This document shows, one piece after another, positions 34,988-44,253 of a DNA stretch of 64,000 nucleotides (positions are counted from its first letter, which is position 1; each line of letters begins with the position of its first letter). Made by a program: the position numbers and the translations under genes. The notes beneath the pieces are model-generated. The model made no database searches. It was not told where the DNA came from and saw only the letters and a program-made list of their open reading frames with translations. The stretch covers positions 186,001-250,000 of the forward strand of contig NZ_JACHNU010000006.1 in NCBI RefSeq assembly GCF_014199525.1. The letters run 5' to 3'. Source of the DNA: Conexibacter arvalis. GTDB lineage: Bacteria; Actinomycetota; Thermoleophilia; Solirubrobacterales; Solirubrobacteraceae.

Positions 34988-36013
34988 GTGACTGTGAACG
35001 TGGAGAGAAACCTGTCACCGCCGGGAGTCGACCTTGGACGATTCCCGTCGCGGGGGCGTGCCCGCGCGCTCGCGCTCGCGCGCCATCTCGGGGGCCTCGT
35101 GGCGCTGCTGCTCGCCTCGAGCGTCGTCGTCTTCTTGAGCCTCCAGCTCGCGCCGGGCAGCCCCGAGTCGGTGCTGTTCGGCCAGCAGCAGGTACCCGAC
35201 GCGGTGCGCGAGGCCGTGCGCGCGCGCTACCACCTCGACGACCCGGTGCCGCTCCAGTACCTCAACTGGCTCGCCGGCGTGCTGCAGGGCGACTTCGGCG
35301 TCTCGATCGCCTACCAGCAGCCGGTCTCGACGCGGATCGGCGACGCGGCCGCGACGACCGTGCTGCTCGCCGGCTACGCGCTCGTGCTGATCCTGCTCGT
35401 CGGGGTCGGCCTCGGCGCGCTGGCGGCGCTTCGCCCCGGCCGCGTCGACGGCCTCGTGACGCTCCTGACCGGCGTCGCGGTCGCGACGCCGACCTTCGTC
35501 GCCGCGACGCTGCTGCTGTCGTACTTCGCCGTCGAGCTCGGCTGGTTCCCCGTCTACGGCCCCGGCACGGGGCTGCTCGACCGGCTGTGGCACCTGACGC
35601 TGCCGGCGGTCGCGCTGACGATCTGGGCGGCGTCGTTCGTCGCCCGCGTGACGCGCGCGGCGATGCGCGAGCAGCTCGCCGGCGAGCACGTCGAGACGGC
35701 GCGCGCCCGCGGGCTGGCCGAGCGCCATGTGATCCGCCGCCACGTCTTCCGCAACGCGCTCGTGCCGATCACGACCGTCGCCGGCCTCCAGGCCGCCGGC
35801 CTGATCGTCGGCACCGTCGTCGTCGACCAGATCTTCCAGCTCGGCGGCCTCGGCCAGCTGCTCGTGACCGCCGTCAACCAGTCGGACTTCCCGATGGTCC
35901 AGGCGATCTGCCTCCTGCTGGTCTGTGCGTTCGTGCTCGTCAACACCGGCGTCGACCTGCTCTACCGCGTCCTCGACCCGCGCCTGCGCGCGGCGGCGGG
36001 AGCGCGGCGATGA
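34988..36013 (+). CDS. dppB: ABC peptide transporter permease (DppB-like)
   Basis: This 341-residue inner-membrane permease has six helices. After the first helix come the DppB-type LAPGSPESVLFG and YHLDDPVPLQYLNWLAGVLQGDFGVSI segments. The EAA coupling loop is EHVETARARGLAERHVIRRHVFRNALVPI. It forms the channel with the next gene's product. The GTG start at 34988 is uncertain because two further in-frame GTG codons follow within 12 bases. First gene of a rightward six-gene operon. Confidence 0.92.
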   Translation: MTVNVERNLSPPGVDLGRFPSRGRARALALARHLGGLVALLLASSVVVFLSLQLAPGSPESVLFGQQQVPDAVREAVRARYHLDDPVPLQYLNWLAGVLQGDFGVSIAYQQPVSTRIGDAAATTVLLAGYALVLILLVGVGLGALAALRPGRVDGLVTLLTGVAVATPTFVAATLLLSYFAVELGWFPVYGPGTGLLDRLWHLTLPAVALTIWAASFVARVTRAAMREQLAGEHVETARARGLAERHVIRRHVFRNALVPITTVAGLQAAGLIVGTVVVDQIFQLGGLGQLLVTAVNQSDFPMVQAICLLLVCAFVLVNTGVDLLYRVLDPRLRAAAGARR

Positions 36014-36885
36014 ACGCGCTCGCCCTGCGCCGCCGCCCGCTCGCGGCCACCTCCGACGGCGGCGCCGCCCCGCTGCGGCTCGGCACCGGCGCGAAGGTCG
36101 CGCTCGCCGTCGTGGCGCTGCTCGCGCTCGTCGCGTTGCTGGCGCCGGTGATCGCCCCCTACGACCCGGACAAGCAGGACCTGCTCAACATCCACGCCGG
36201 CCCGTCGGCCGACCACCTGCTCGGCACCGACCAGCTCGGCCGCGACATCCTCTCGCGCCTGATCTGGGGTGCGCGGCCGAGCCTCGCCGGGCCGCTCGTG
36301 GTCGTGCTCGCCGCGACGGCGGTCGGCGTCCCGCTGGCGCTCGCCGCCGGCTGGTGGGGCGGCGCCGTCGACACCGTCGTCGGCCGCGCGCTCGACCTGC
36401 TGTTCGCCTTCCCGGGCATCCTGCTCGCCGTCCTCGCGGTCGCGATGTTCGGCTCGGGGATGGTCCCGTGCGTGATCGCGCTCGCGATCGCGTTCGTGCC
36501 GCTGATCGCGCGCGTGACCCGCAGCGCGGTGCTCGGCGTGCGCGGCGCGCCGTACATCGCCGCGGCCGAGGTCGTCGGGGTGCCGACGGCCCGCATCTGG
36601 CTGCGCCACCTGCTGCCGAACGTCGCCCCGATCGTGATCGCGCAGGCGACGGTCGCCTTCGGCTACGCGCTGATCGACCTCGCGGTGCTGTCGTTCCTCG
36701 GCTTCGGCGTCCAGGGCACGACCCCCGACTGGGGGATGATGGTCAACGCGCAGCAGAGCATCGTCCAGGGCCACCCGGACCAGGCGGTCTGGGCCGGCGT
36801 GCTGATCGTCGTCGCGGTCTCGGCGGTCAGCTATCTGGGGACCCATCTGACCGACCGCCACCACCGCGACGGGAGGGACGCGTGA
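36010..36885 (+). CDS. dppC: ABC peptide transporter permease (DppC-like)
   Basis: This 291-residue permease partners DppB. It has an N-terminal helix, the family motif HLLGTDQLGRDILSRLIWGARPSL, five further helices and the EAA loop APYIAAAEVVGVPTARIWLRHLLPNVAPIV. The C-terminal PDWGMMVNAQQSIVQGHPDQAVWAGVLI region is typical of DppC/OppC. It overlaps dppB by four bases (ATGA) and is followed by dppD with a GTGA overlap. Confidence 0.93.
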   Translation: MNALALRRRPLAATSDGGAAPLRLGTGAKVALAVVALLALVALLAPVIAPYDPDKQDLLNIHAGPSADHLLGTDQLGRDILSRLIWGARPSLAGPLVVVLAATAVGVPLALAAGWWGGAVDTVVGRALDLLFAFPGILLAVLAVAMFGSGMVPCVIALAIAFVPLIARVTRSAVLGVRGAPYIAAAEVVGVPTARIWLRHLLPNVAPIVIAQATVAFGYALIDLAVLSFLGFGVQGTTPDWGMMVNAQQSIVQGHPDQAVWAGVLIVVAVSAVSYLGTHLTDRHHRDGRDA

Positions 36886-37883
36886 GCGAGCCGCTGCTGG
36901 AGGTCCGCGACCTCTCGATGACGATCGGCGGCCGTCGCCGGCGCCGCACGATCCTGCGCGACGTCTCGCTGCGGCTCGACGCCGGGCGGACGCTCGGCCT
37001 CGTCGGCGAGTCGGGCTCCGGCAAGTCGATGACGGCGCGCTCGATCCTGCGACTGTTGCCGGCCGGGGCGCGCACGGAGGGGACCGTCCGCTTCGACGGC
37101 GCCTCGCTGCCCGACCTCTCCCCCGCGCAGCTGCGCAGGGTGCGCGCCCACGAGATCGCGATGGTCTTCCAGGACCCGCGCGCGCACGTCAATCCCGTCC
37201 GCACGATCGGCGACTTCCTGACCGAGGCGCTCGTGCTCAACGACGGCGTCGCCGCCGCCGAGGCTCGCGACCGTGCCCGCGCCGGGCTCGCCGACGTCGG
37301 CCTCTCCGAGCCCGATCGGCGGCTCGACCAGCATCCGCACGAGCTCTCCGGTGGCATGCTCCAGCGCGTCATGATCGCCGCCGCGCTGCTCGCCCGCCCT
37401 CGCCTCCTGCTGGCGGACGAGCCGACGACGGCGCTCGACGTCACGACCCAGTCGGAGGTGATGGCGATCGTCGACGAGCTGCGGCGCGAGCTCGGCACCG
37501 CGATGCTGTTCATCACCCACGACCTCGAGCTGGCGGCCGCCGTCTGCGACGAGCTGGCGGTGATGTACGCCGGCGAGATCGTCGAGCGCGCGCCGGCCGC
37601 GCAGCTCGTCTCCTCGCCGCGGCACCCGTACACCGCCGCGCTGCTGGCGGCGCGGCCGAGCGTCGAGCGTCGGCGAGCGCGGATGGCCACCGTCGGCGGC
37701 CGGCCGATCGCCGCCTACGAGGCCGGCTCCGGCTGCTCCTTCGCGCCGCGCTGCCCCCACGCCGAGGAGCGCTGCCGCACGGCGCAGGCGCTGCGGCCGC
37801 TCGGCACCGCCGAGGTCCGCTGCTGTCGCGCCGAGGAGCTCGAGACGGCCGCCGCAGAGCGCGGCGAGGAGGCCGTCCGATGA
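36882..37883 (+). CDS. dppD: ABC peptide transporter ATPase (DppD-like)
   Basis: This 333-residue ATPase has Walker A GESGSGKS, Q-loop MVFQDPRAHVNP, signature LSGGMLQRV, Walker B LLLADEPTTALDVT and switch His in ITHDLE. Its C-terminal oligopeptide-transporter extension carries four cysteines (SGCSFAPRCPHAEERCRTAQ) that in homologues bind a [4Fe-4S] cluster. It pairs with the next ATPase as a heterodimer. Confidence 0.93.
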   Translation: MSEPLLEVRDLSMTIGGRRRRRTILRDVSLRLDAGRTLGLVGESGSGKSMTARSILRLLPAGARTEGTVRFDGASLPDLSPAQLRRVRAHEIAMVFQDPRAHVNPVRTIGDFLTEALVLNDGVAAAEARDRARAGLADVGLSEPDRRLDQHPHELSGGMLQRVMIAAALLARPRLLLADEPTTALDVTTQSEVMAIVDELRRELGTAMLFITHDLELAAAVCDELAVMYAGEIVERAPAAQLVSSPRHPYTAALLAARPSVERRRARMATVGGRPIAAYEAGSGCSFAPRCPHAEERCRTAQALRPLGTAEVRCCRAEELETAAAERGEEAVR

Positions 37884-38740
37884 GCGCGGTCGTCGCGGAG
37901 GGCCTGCGCAAGGTCTACGACGTGCGCGACGCCGACGGACGCCGCCGTCCCTTCGCCGCCGTCGCCGGCGCGAGCTTCACGGTCGAGCGCGGCGGCTCGC
38001 TCGGGATCGTCGGCGAGTCCGGGTCGGGCAAGACGACGCTCGCGCGGATGCTCGCCGGCCTGGAGCCGCCCAGCGGCGGGCGGCTCGAGGTCTGCGGCCG
38101 CGAGCGCACGGGCGTCTCGCCCGGGGCGAGCGAGCGGCGGCGGCGCGCCCGCGAGCTGCAGATCGTCTTCCAGGACCCGTACACGTCGCTCAACCCCCGC
38201 CACACGGTCGCGACCTGCCTCGACGAGGTGCTGCGCGTCCACCTCGACGACCCGTCGCGAGAGCGGCGGGCGGAGCGGGTGCTCGAGCTGCTCGCCCAGG
38301 TCGGCCTCGACGAGCGCCACGCCCGGTCGCGGCCGCGGGCGCTCTCCGGCGGTCAGCGCCAGCGGGTCGCGATCGCCCGCGCGTTGGCGGCGAGCCCGGA
38401 GGTGATCGTCCTCGACGAGGCGGTCTCGGCGCTCGACGTCTCGATCCAGGCGCAGATCCTCGACCTGCTCGACGAGATCCGCGCGCGGACCAAGACGACC
38501 TACCTGTTCATCTCGCACGACCTCGGCGTCGTGCGCCAGGTGACCGACGAGCTGATCGTGATGCGCGGCGGCGAGATCGTCGAGCGCGGAGCGACCGCGG
38601 CGGTGCTCGACGCGCCGCGTCACCCGTACACGCAGCTGCTGCGGCGGAGCGTGCCGGGACCGGGCTGGAGACCGCGGCGACGGAGCGCGGAGCGCGCCGC
38701 CGCGACGAACGAGAGAGGGGACCACGGATGGGACGCGTGA
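37880..38740 (+). CDS. dppF: ABC peptide transporter ATPase (DppF-like)
   Basis: This 286-residue ATPase has Walker A GESGSGKTT, Q-loop IVFQDPYTSLNPRHTV, signature LSGGQRQRV, Walker B VIVLDEAVSALDVSIQ and switch His in ISHDLG. DEAVSALDVS is typical of DppF/OppF. It lacks the cysteine-rich tail of its partner and ends in a basic segment. Its end overlaps the TetR gene by 13 bases, tying the regulator to the operon. Confidence 0.92.
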   Translation: MSAVVAEGLRKVYDVRDADGRRRPFAAVAGASFTVERGGSLGIVGESGSGKTTLARMLAGLEPPSGGRLEVCGRERTGVSPGASERRRRARELQIVFQDPYTSLNPRHTVATCLDEVLRVHLDDPSRERRAERVLELLAQVGLDERHARSRPRALSGGQRQRVAIARALAASPEVIVLDEAVSALDVSIQAQILDLLDEIRARTKTTYLFISHDLGVVRQVTDELIVMRGGEIVERGATAAVLDAPRHPYTQLLRRSVPGPGWRPRRRSAERAAATNERGDHGWDA

Positions 38741-39390
38741 GCTCGAACCAGCGCGGCGCGGCGCGCCGGCTGGCGCTGATCGAGGCGACGCGGATCGCGC
38801 TGCTGGAGCGGGGCAGCGCCGGCGTGCGCGTGCGCGACGTCGCGGAGGAGGCCGGGATCTCGCCGAGCGCGATCCTCTACCACTATCCGAGCTTCGACGA
38901 CCTCGTCGTCGCGGCGATCGCGCACGGTCTCGACGGGCTGCACCTGCGCCGCACGCGCGCGGTCGACAGCCACGGCGAGCCGGCCGCGCGCCTGCTCGCG
39001 ACCGTCGACGCCTGCCTCGCGAGCGACCGCGACGACGAGGAGGTGCGGCTGCTGTCGCTCGCGGCGGCGCAGGCCGACGAGAGCTTCACGCTGCGGGCGC
39101 TGCTCGGTTCGGCGATCGACCGCGCGACGTTCACCTACCAATCGATCCTCGAGACCGGCGCGGCGACCGGCATCTTCCGGCTGAGCGACGGAAGCCTCGC
39201 GGTCGCGCGCAACCTCGCGGCGCTCGAGTACGCCTACGGGCAGATGATCGTCAACGAGATCCCCGGCTTCGACCATGCCACCGCGCTGACGCAGATGCTC
39301 GCCTACGTCGCCGGCGCGACCGGCGCGCGGCTGTCGCCGGCGGCCGAGCGGCGCGACGGGCTCGGCGCGGCCGAGGACGACGGGCGGTGA
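38728..39390 (+). CDS. TetR family regulator of the transporter cluster
   Basis: This 220-residue protein has a TetR HTH at residues about 13-60 (RRLALIEATRIALLERGSAGVRVRDVAEEAGISPSAILYHYPSFDDL), BetI-like in sequence, and a helical ligand-binding domain (TLRALLGSAIDRATFTYQSILETG). It is co-translated with dppF upstream and the amidohydrolase downstream. It is the only regulator in the cluster and so the best candidate to bind the GAACAGCTGTTC palindrome at 34907-34918. Confidence 0.88.
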   Translation: MGRVSSNQRGAARRLALIEATRIALLERGSAGVRVRDVAEEAGISPSAILYHYPSFDDLVVAAIAHGLDGLHLRRTRAVDSHGEPAARLLATVDACLASDRDDEEVRLLSLAAAQADESFTLRALLGSAIDRATFTYQSILETGAATGIFRLSDGSLAVARNLAALEYAYGQMIVNEIPGFDHATALTQMLAYVAGATGARLSPAAERRDGLGAAEDDGR

Positions 39391-41006
39391 GCGGCGCCGG
39401 CCGCGGGGCGACCGTCGCGCTCGTCGGCGGCCGCGTCCGCACGCTCGACCCGCGGCGCCCGGCGGCCGAGGCGGTCGCGTTGCGCGACGGCGCGATCGCC
39501 GCGGTCGGCGACGAGCGCGCGGTGCGTGCCGCGTGCGGCCCGGCGACGGAGCTGGTCGACCTCGGCGGAGCGACGGTCGTGCCCGGCCTGATCGACGGCC
39601 ATCAGCATCCGCTCGAGTGGGGCGGCCGCGCGGCGCGCGGCGCCGACCTCGCCGGGATCGAGACGCTCGAGCAGCTGCTCGCGGCGCTGCGCGCGGAGCG
39701 GGAGCGGGTCGGCCGCGACGGCTGGGTGCGCGGCTGGGGCCTCCCGTACGAGCCGTTCGCGGGCGGCACGATCGCCGCGGAGCTGATCGAGGAGGCGGTC
39801 GGCGGCGCGCCGACGGCGCTGATGTTCTGCGACCTGCATACGCTGCTCGCCACCCGCGCGGCGCTCGCGGCGGCGGGGATCGACGGGCCGCGCGCCTTCC
39901 CCGACGCCTCCGAGATCGTCTGCGCCGACGGCGTGCCGACCGGCGAGCTGCGCGAGCCTGCGGCCTACGAGCTGGTGCTGGCGGCCTCGCCCCAGCCGAC
40001 GGCGGCCGAGCTGCGCGACGAGATCGCCGCGCGCCTCCAGCGGCTCCACGCGCTCGGCCTGACCGCCGTGCACGTGATGGACGGCAGCCCGTCGACCTAC
40101 CGGCTGCTGGCGGAGCTCGAGGACGAGGGCCGGTTGACGATGCGGCTGTCGGTCCCGCTGTGGCAGACGCCCGAGCAGGACGAGGCGACGGTCGCCGAGC
40201 ACCTCGCGCTGCGCGACGCCGGAGGCGCTCTGTGGCGCGGCGGCGTGGCGAAGTTCTTCGCCGACGGCGTGATCGACACCGGCACCGCGTGGCTGCTGGA
40301 GCCGGACGCCCACGGCGACGGTCGCGAGCCGCTGTGGCCCGACCCGGCGCGCTACGCCGAGCGGGTCGCGCGCTTCGCGGGCGCCGGCTTCCAGTGCGTG
40401 ACGCACGCCGTCGGCGACGGCGCCGTGCGGGCCGCGCTCGACGCCTACGCGCGGGCCCCCGCGGCGCCGGGCGTGCTGCACCGGATCGAGCATCTCGAGA
40501 CGCTCGCCGACGACGACCTCGCCGCGCTCGCCTGCCGCCCCGTGGTCGCGTCGATGCAGCCGCTGCACATGCAGTGGCGGCGACCGGACGGCGGCGACTC
40601 GTGGACGGCGCGGCTGGGCGCCGAGCGCGCCGCGCGCGCCTTCCGCACGCGCGACCTGATCGACGCCGGCGCCCGGGTCGTGCTCGGCTCCGACTGGCCG
40701 GTCGCCAACGACGACCCGCGCGTCGGCATGGCGTGGGCGCGGCTGCGCCGCCCGCCCGGCGAGCCCGGCCATCCGCCGTTCGAGCCGGCGCAGCGCCTGA
40801 GCGCCGAAGAGGCGCTGGCGGGGTACACGCGCTGGGCGGCCGAGGTCGAGCACGGCCTGCCGCCGGGCGGCGTCGTCGCCCCCGGCATGCGGGCCGACCT
40901 GACCGCGTTCGCCGAAGATCCGGTCGACTGCCCGGCCGACGAGCTGGCCGCGCTCCCCGTGACGCTGACGGTCGTCGACGGGAAGGTCGTCCACCGCGCG
41001 GGATGA
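39387..41006 (+). CDS. YtcJ-like metal-dependent amidohydrolase
   Basis: This 539-residue enzyme of the amidohydrolase superfamily (Amidohydro_3, YtcJ/NfdA-like) has metal ligands in VPGLIDGHQHPLEWGG (HxH-type, here H-Q-H), the VAKFFADGVIDTGTAWL strand, CVTHAVGDGAVRAALDAY, HRIEHLE and the terminal GSDWPVANDDP. Related enzymes deformylate N-substituted formamides or cleave other amides in the cytoplasm. The GTG start overlaps the TetR stop (GTGA). As the last gene of the transporter operon it likely acts on the imported compound. Confidence 0.88.
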   Translation: MSGAGRGATVALVGGRVRTLDPRRPAAEAVALRDGAIAAVGDERAVRAACGPATELVDLGGATVVPGLIDGHQHPLEWGGRAARGADLAGIETLEQLLAALRAERERVGRDGWVRGWGLPYEPFAGGTIAAELIEEAVGGAPTALMFCDLHTLLATRAALAAAGIDGPRAFPDASEIVCADGVPTGELREPAAYELVLAASPQPTAAELRDEIAARLQRLHALGLTAVHVMDGSPSTYRLLAELEDEGRLTMRLSVPLWQTPEQDEATVAEHLALRDAGGALWRGGVAKFFADGVIDTGTAWLLEPDAHGDGREPLWPDPARYAERVARFAGAGFQCVTHAVGDGAVRAALDAYARAPAAPGVLHRIEHLETLADDDLAALACRPVVASMQPLHMQWRRPDGGDSWTARLGAERAARAFRTRDLIDAGARVVLGSDWPVANDDPRVGMAWARLRRPPGEPGHPPFEPAQRLSAEEALAGYTRWAAEVEHGLPPGGVVAPGMRADLTAFAEDPVDCPADELAALPVTLTVVDGKVVHRAG

Positions 41007-41030
41007 GCGGCCTGCGGCCTGCCCGCCGCG

Positions 41031-41894
41031 TCACCGCTCGCGCCGGCCGCAGCATGCGTCGCCGCACGCCAGCAGCCGCTCCAGCGCCTCCGTCAGCGCG
41101 TCGACGAAGCGGTCGCGGGCGGCCGCGTCGAGCAGGTCGAGCGAGAGGTACGGGTTGAGGTCCTCCAGCTCGACCAGCAGCAGCTCGCCGTCGGGCGCGC
41201 GGCAGGCGTCGACGCGCTGGATGCCGTGCTCGAGCCCGTTCCAGTCGACGAAGCGACGGGCGAAGCGCAGGTCGGCGTCGCTCGGCTCGTAGCGCTCCAG
41301 CGCCCAGCGCCGCTCCGGGTCGGGCGCGTAGAGCGCGTACTGGAAGACGTCGTCGACGAAGTAGAACGAGACCTCGTAGCGGAAGTCGACGCGCGGCTGG
41401 ACGAGCACGTCGCCGAAGGCGAGCGCGTCGAGCCGCTCGCGGCCGACGACCTCCAGGCCGATCGAGTCGGCGCCGAGCTTCGGCTTGACGACGTACTGGT
41501 CGACGTCCGGCAGGCGGTCGAGCCGCTCGCGCCGGTCGACGGTCGGGATCACCGGGAAGCCGGCGGCGGTGAGGTCGAGCAGGTACTGCTTGCCCGCCAT
41601 GTCGCCCCTGCCCGCCAGCTGGTTGTAGACGCGCGCCCCGCGCGCGAGCGCCGCGGCCGCGAACGCCGCGTGCTCGCGCGCGTAGCCGAGCACCGGCCCG
41701 CTGTTGCGCACGAGCACCGCGTCGAAGCGGTCGAGCAGGCCGAGCGCGTCGCGCGGGTCGCAGGTCGCCAGCCGGAACCGCTCGCGCAGCCGCGCGGCGA
41801 GGAAGATGTCCTCGTCGCAGTAGCGCCGGCCGCGCGCCTGGTAGGCGTGGTCGGTGACGAGCAGCAGGCTGGGACGGTCCGGCACCGCGCCCAC
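41031..41894 (-). CDS. ATP-grasp-like protein of unknown substrate
   Basis: This 287-residue protein resembles ATP-grasp ligases of the RimK/glutathione-synthetase type in layout: a Rossmann-like N-terminus (SLLLVTDHAYQARGRRYCDEDIFLAARL), a central part with KPKLGADSIGLEVV as nucleotide-binding strand, and the metal/catalytic end VELEDLNPYLSLDLL. Two cysteine pairs end the protein. It could join an amino acid or peptide to a carboxylate, but substrate is unknown. The start is GTG at 41894, with a second GTG nine bases on. It stands alone, convergent with the amidohydrolase gene. Confidence 0.72.
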   Translation of the reverse strand: MGAVPDRPSLLLVTDHAYQARGRRYCDEDIFLAARLRERFRLATCDPRDALGLLDRFDAVLVRNSGPVLGYAREHAAFAAAALARGARVYNQLAGRGDMAGKQYLLDLTAAGFPVIPTVDRRERLDRLPDVDQYVVKPKLGADSIGLEVVGRERLDALAFGDVLVQPRVDFRYEVSFYFVDDVFQYALYAPDPERRWALERYEPSDADLRFARRFVDWNGLEHGIQRVDACRAPDGELLLVELEDLNPYLSLDLLDAAARDRFVDALTEALERLLACGDACCGRRER

Positions 41895-41933
41895 GCTAAC
41901 GCGCGAGCGCGGTGCCGCGTCGGCCGGCGTCGG

Positions 41934-44123
41934 TCAGGCGGGGGTGCGCTCGCGGTCGCGCCGCTCGGCGCTCTCCTCCTGCCCGTCGACGCTCTCGACC
42001 AGATGGCCCTCCAGCGAGACGTTCGGCATCACGCGGTCGAGCCAGCCCGGCAGCCACCAGGCGCGGTCGCCGAGCAGCGTGACGACCGCGGGCGCGATCA
42101 CCAGCCGCACGACGAGCACGTCGATCAGGACGGCGAGGCCGAGGCCGAGGCCCATCATCTTCGCGACGACCTGGTCCTGGGTGACGAAGGCGAGGAAGAC
42201 CGACGCCATGATCAGGCCGGCGAAGAGGATCACCTTGCCGATCCGCGAGACGCCGTGGACGACGCTCGCGCGCGGCGAGTCGCCCTCGTTGTACGCCTCG
42301 TGGATCCGCGACAGCAGGAAGACGTTGTAGTCCATGCTCAAGCCGAAGAGGATCGCGAAGATCATCACCGGGATGAACGAGACGATCGGGACGCCGGTGT
42401 CGGCGCCGATCAGGCTCGCGCCGATCCCCTCCTGGAAGACCGCCACGACGACGCCGTAGGCGGCGAGCACCGACAGCAGGTTGAAGGCGGCCGAGACGAG
42501 CGGGATCCAGAGCGAGCGGAAGGCCGCCATCAGCAGCAGCACCGAGAGGCCGATCACGACCGCGATGAAGACCGGCAGGCGGCTGGAGACCTTCGCCGAG
42601 AAGTCCTCGAAGCCGGCCGTGTTGCCGCCGATGTAGACCTTCAGCGGCGTGTCGGCGACCGCGGCGGGGATCGTCTCGTCGCGCATCAGCTTCAGCAGGT
42701 CGCTGGTCTTGGAGTCCTGCGGGGCGGTCGTCGGCACGGCCGTGATCGTCGCCATCTCGCCGTCCTCGCTGACCATCGCCGGCATGACGGCGGCGACGCC
42801 GGGCAGCGCGCCGACGGCCTGCTCGACTCTCGCCAGCTGCGCTCTCGTCGCCGGGTCGCCGCTCGGGATGTCGACGGCGAGCAGGAACGGCCCGTTGGAG
42901 CCGGGGCCGAAGCCCTCGCTCAGCTTGTCGTAGGCGATCCGCTGCGTTCTGGAGGTCGGCTGGTTGCCGTCGTCGGGCTGGCCGAGCCGCATCTGCGTGA
43001 CGGGGATCGCGAAGACGAGCAGCAGCGCGACGCCGGCCGCGATCGACAGCCACGGCTTGGCGGTGATCAGCTGCCCCCAGCGGGCGAATGCCGCCGACGG
43101 CTGGACGTGGGCGGGCTTCTTCGGCTTCAGGCGCTTCGCCAGCGCGCCGATCATGATCGGCAGGATCGTGATCGCGGAGACGACGACGGCCGCGATGCCG
43201 ATCGCCGCGCCGATGCCCATCTTGCCGATCATCGGGATGCCGATCACGAGCAGGCCGGCGATCGCGACCATCACGATCAGGCCGGCGGCGACGACCGAGG
43301 CGCCGGCCGTCGCGGCCGCCTTCGCGGAGGCGTCGCGGACGCTGTCGCCGGCGGCGACCTGCTCGCGGTAGCGGCCGATGATCAGCAGCGCGTAGTCGAT
43401 CCCGGCGCCGAGGCCGAGCATGATCGCGATCGTCGTCGCGAACTCGGGCAGGCCGAGCGGCTTGGCGAGCGCCATCAGCAGGATCTGCCCGAGCATCACG
43501 CCGAGCAGCGCGCCGAACAGCGTCGCGGCCATCGCCGCGGCCGAGCGGAACAGCAGCGTCAGCAGGACGATCGCGATCGCGATGCCGATCAGCTCGCCGA
43601 CCGGCGCCTCCATCTCCTGCGCCAGGTCGACGACGACGCCGCGCATCGAGACGTCGACGCCGCCGGCCTCGGCTCCGCGCGCGGCCGCCTCGAGCGCCTC
43701 GCCGTCCTCCTTCTCGACGTCGGTGACCTCGATGTCGTAGCGGACCGAGACGTTCGCGATCCGCCCGTCTCTGGAGAGCGCGCCGCCGGCGGCGAACGGG
43801 TCGGAGACCGCCTCGACGTGCTCGAGCCCCCTGATCTCGCCGAGCGCCTGCTCGACCGCCGCCCTCCGTCCCGGGTCTCTCAGCGACCCCTCCTCGACGC
43901 TGAAGACGACCGAGGCGTCGGCGCCGGCGAATGCGGGGCTGTGAGCCTTGAAGAGGTCGAGCGCCTGCTGGGTCTCGGTCCCCGGGATGCCGAAGTCGTC
44001 GGCGGCTCTGCCGCCGGTCCCGGCCGCCACGCCGAGCAGCAGGACCACGGCGAGCGCGGCGGCGAGGCTGCGCTTCCAGTGGTGGGTGAGCACGCGCGCG
44101 ATGCGGGCGAGAAGTGCGGACAT
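41934..44123 (-). CDS. MMPL-type RND transporter
   Basis: This 729-residue membrane protein has two MMPL repeats, each with a helix, a large external domain and five helices. Conserved membrane segments include GLGAGIDYALLIIGRYREQVAAG and ILFGLSMDYNVFLLSRIHEAY, both with the Asp-Tyr proton-relay pair typical of MmpL/HpnN proteins. Family members export lipids or drugs with the proton gradient. AGA arginine codons are frequent. The divergent TetR gene and an inverted repeat in between suggest ligand-controlled expression. Confidence 0.92.
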   Translation of the reverse strand: MSALLARIARVLTHHWKRSLAAALAVVLLLGVAAGTGGRAADDFGIPGTETQQALDLFKAHSPAFAGADASVVFSVEEGSLRDPGRRAAVEQALGEIRGLEHVEAVSDPFAAGGALSRDGRIANVSVRYDIEVTDVEKEDGEALEAAARGAEAGGVDVSMRGVVVDLAQEMEAPVGELIGIAIAIVLLTLLFRSAAAMAATLFGALLGVMLGQILLMALAKPLGLPEFATTIAIMLGLGAGIDYALLIIGRYREQVAAGDSVRDASAKAAATAGASVVAAGLIVMVAIAGLLVIGIPMIGKMGIGAAIGIAAVVVSAITILPIMIGALAKRLKPKKPAHVQPSAAFARWGQLITAKPWLSIAAGVALLLVFAIPVTQMRLGQPDDGNQPTSRTQRIAYDKLSEGFGPGSNGPFLLAVDIPSGDPATRAQLARVEQAVGALPGVAAVMPAMVSEDGEMATITAVPTTAPQDSKTSDLLKLMRDETIPAAVADTPLKVYIGGNTAGFEDFSAKVSSRLPVFIAVVIGLSVLLLMAAFRSLWIPLVSAAFNLLSVLAAYGVVVAVFQEGIGASLIGADTGVPIVSFIPVMIFAILFGLSMDYNVFLLSRIHEAYNEGDSPRASVVHGVSRIGKVILFAGLIMASVFLAFVTQDQVVAKMMGLGLGLAVLIDVLVVRLVIAPAVVTLLGDRAWWLPGWLDRVMPNVSLEGHLVESVDGQEESAERRDRERTPA

Positions 44124-44163
44124 GAGGGCTCCGTCGGGTCGGTCGGGAGGCGCGGACGGGGGA

Positions 44164-44224
44164 ATAATACAGGTGCTTGCATCTTTTCCATGCATGCGGA
44201 TCTGCTGCGCGCGCAAAAGTGCGC
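44164..44224. promoter_or_regulatory. MMPL promoter and TetR operator candidates
   Basis: Reading leftward, a -10-like TATTAT lies at 44169-44164. Upstream of it, TGCAT-CTTTTCC-ATGCA (44178-44194) is an inverted repeat where the -35 should be, and GCGCA-AAAG-TGCGC (44211-44224) is a second one closer to the TetR gene. Either could be the operator for the divergent TetR regulator. Confidence 0.5.
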
Positions 44225-44253
44225 TATGTCGCATTCCTGCTACGCTCGCCGCC

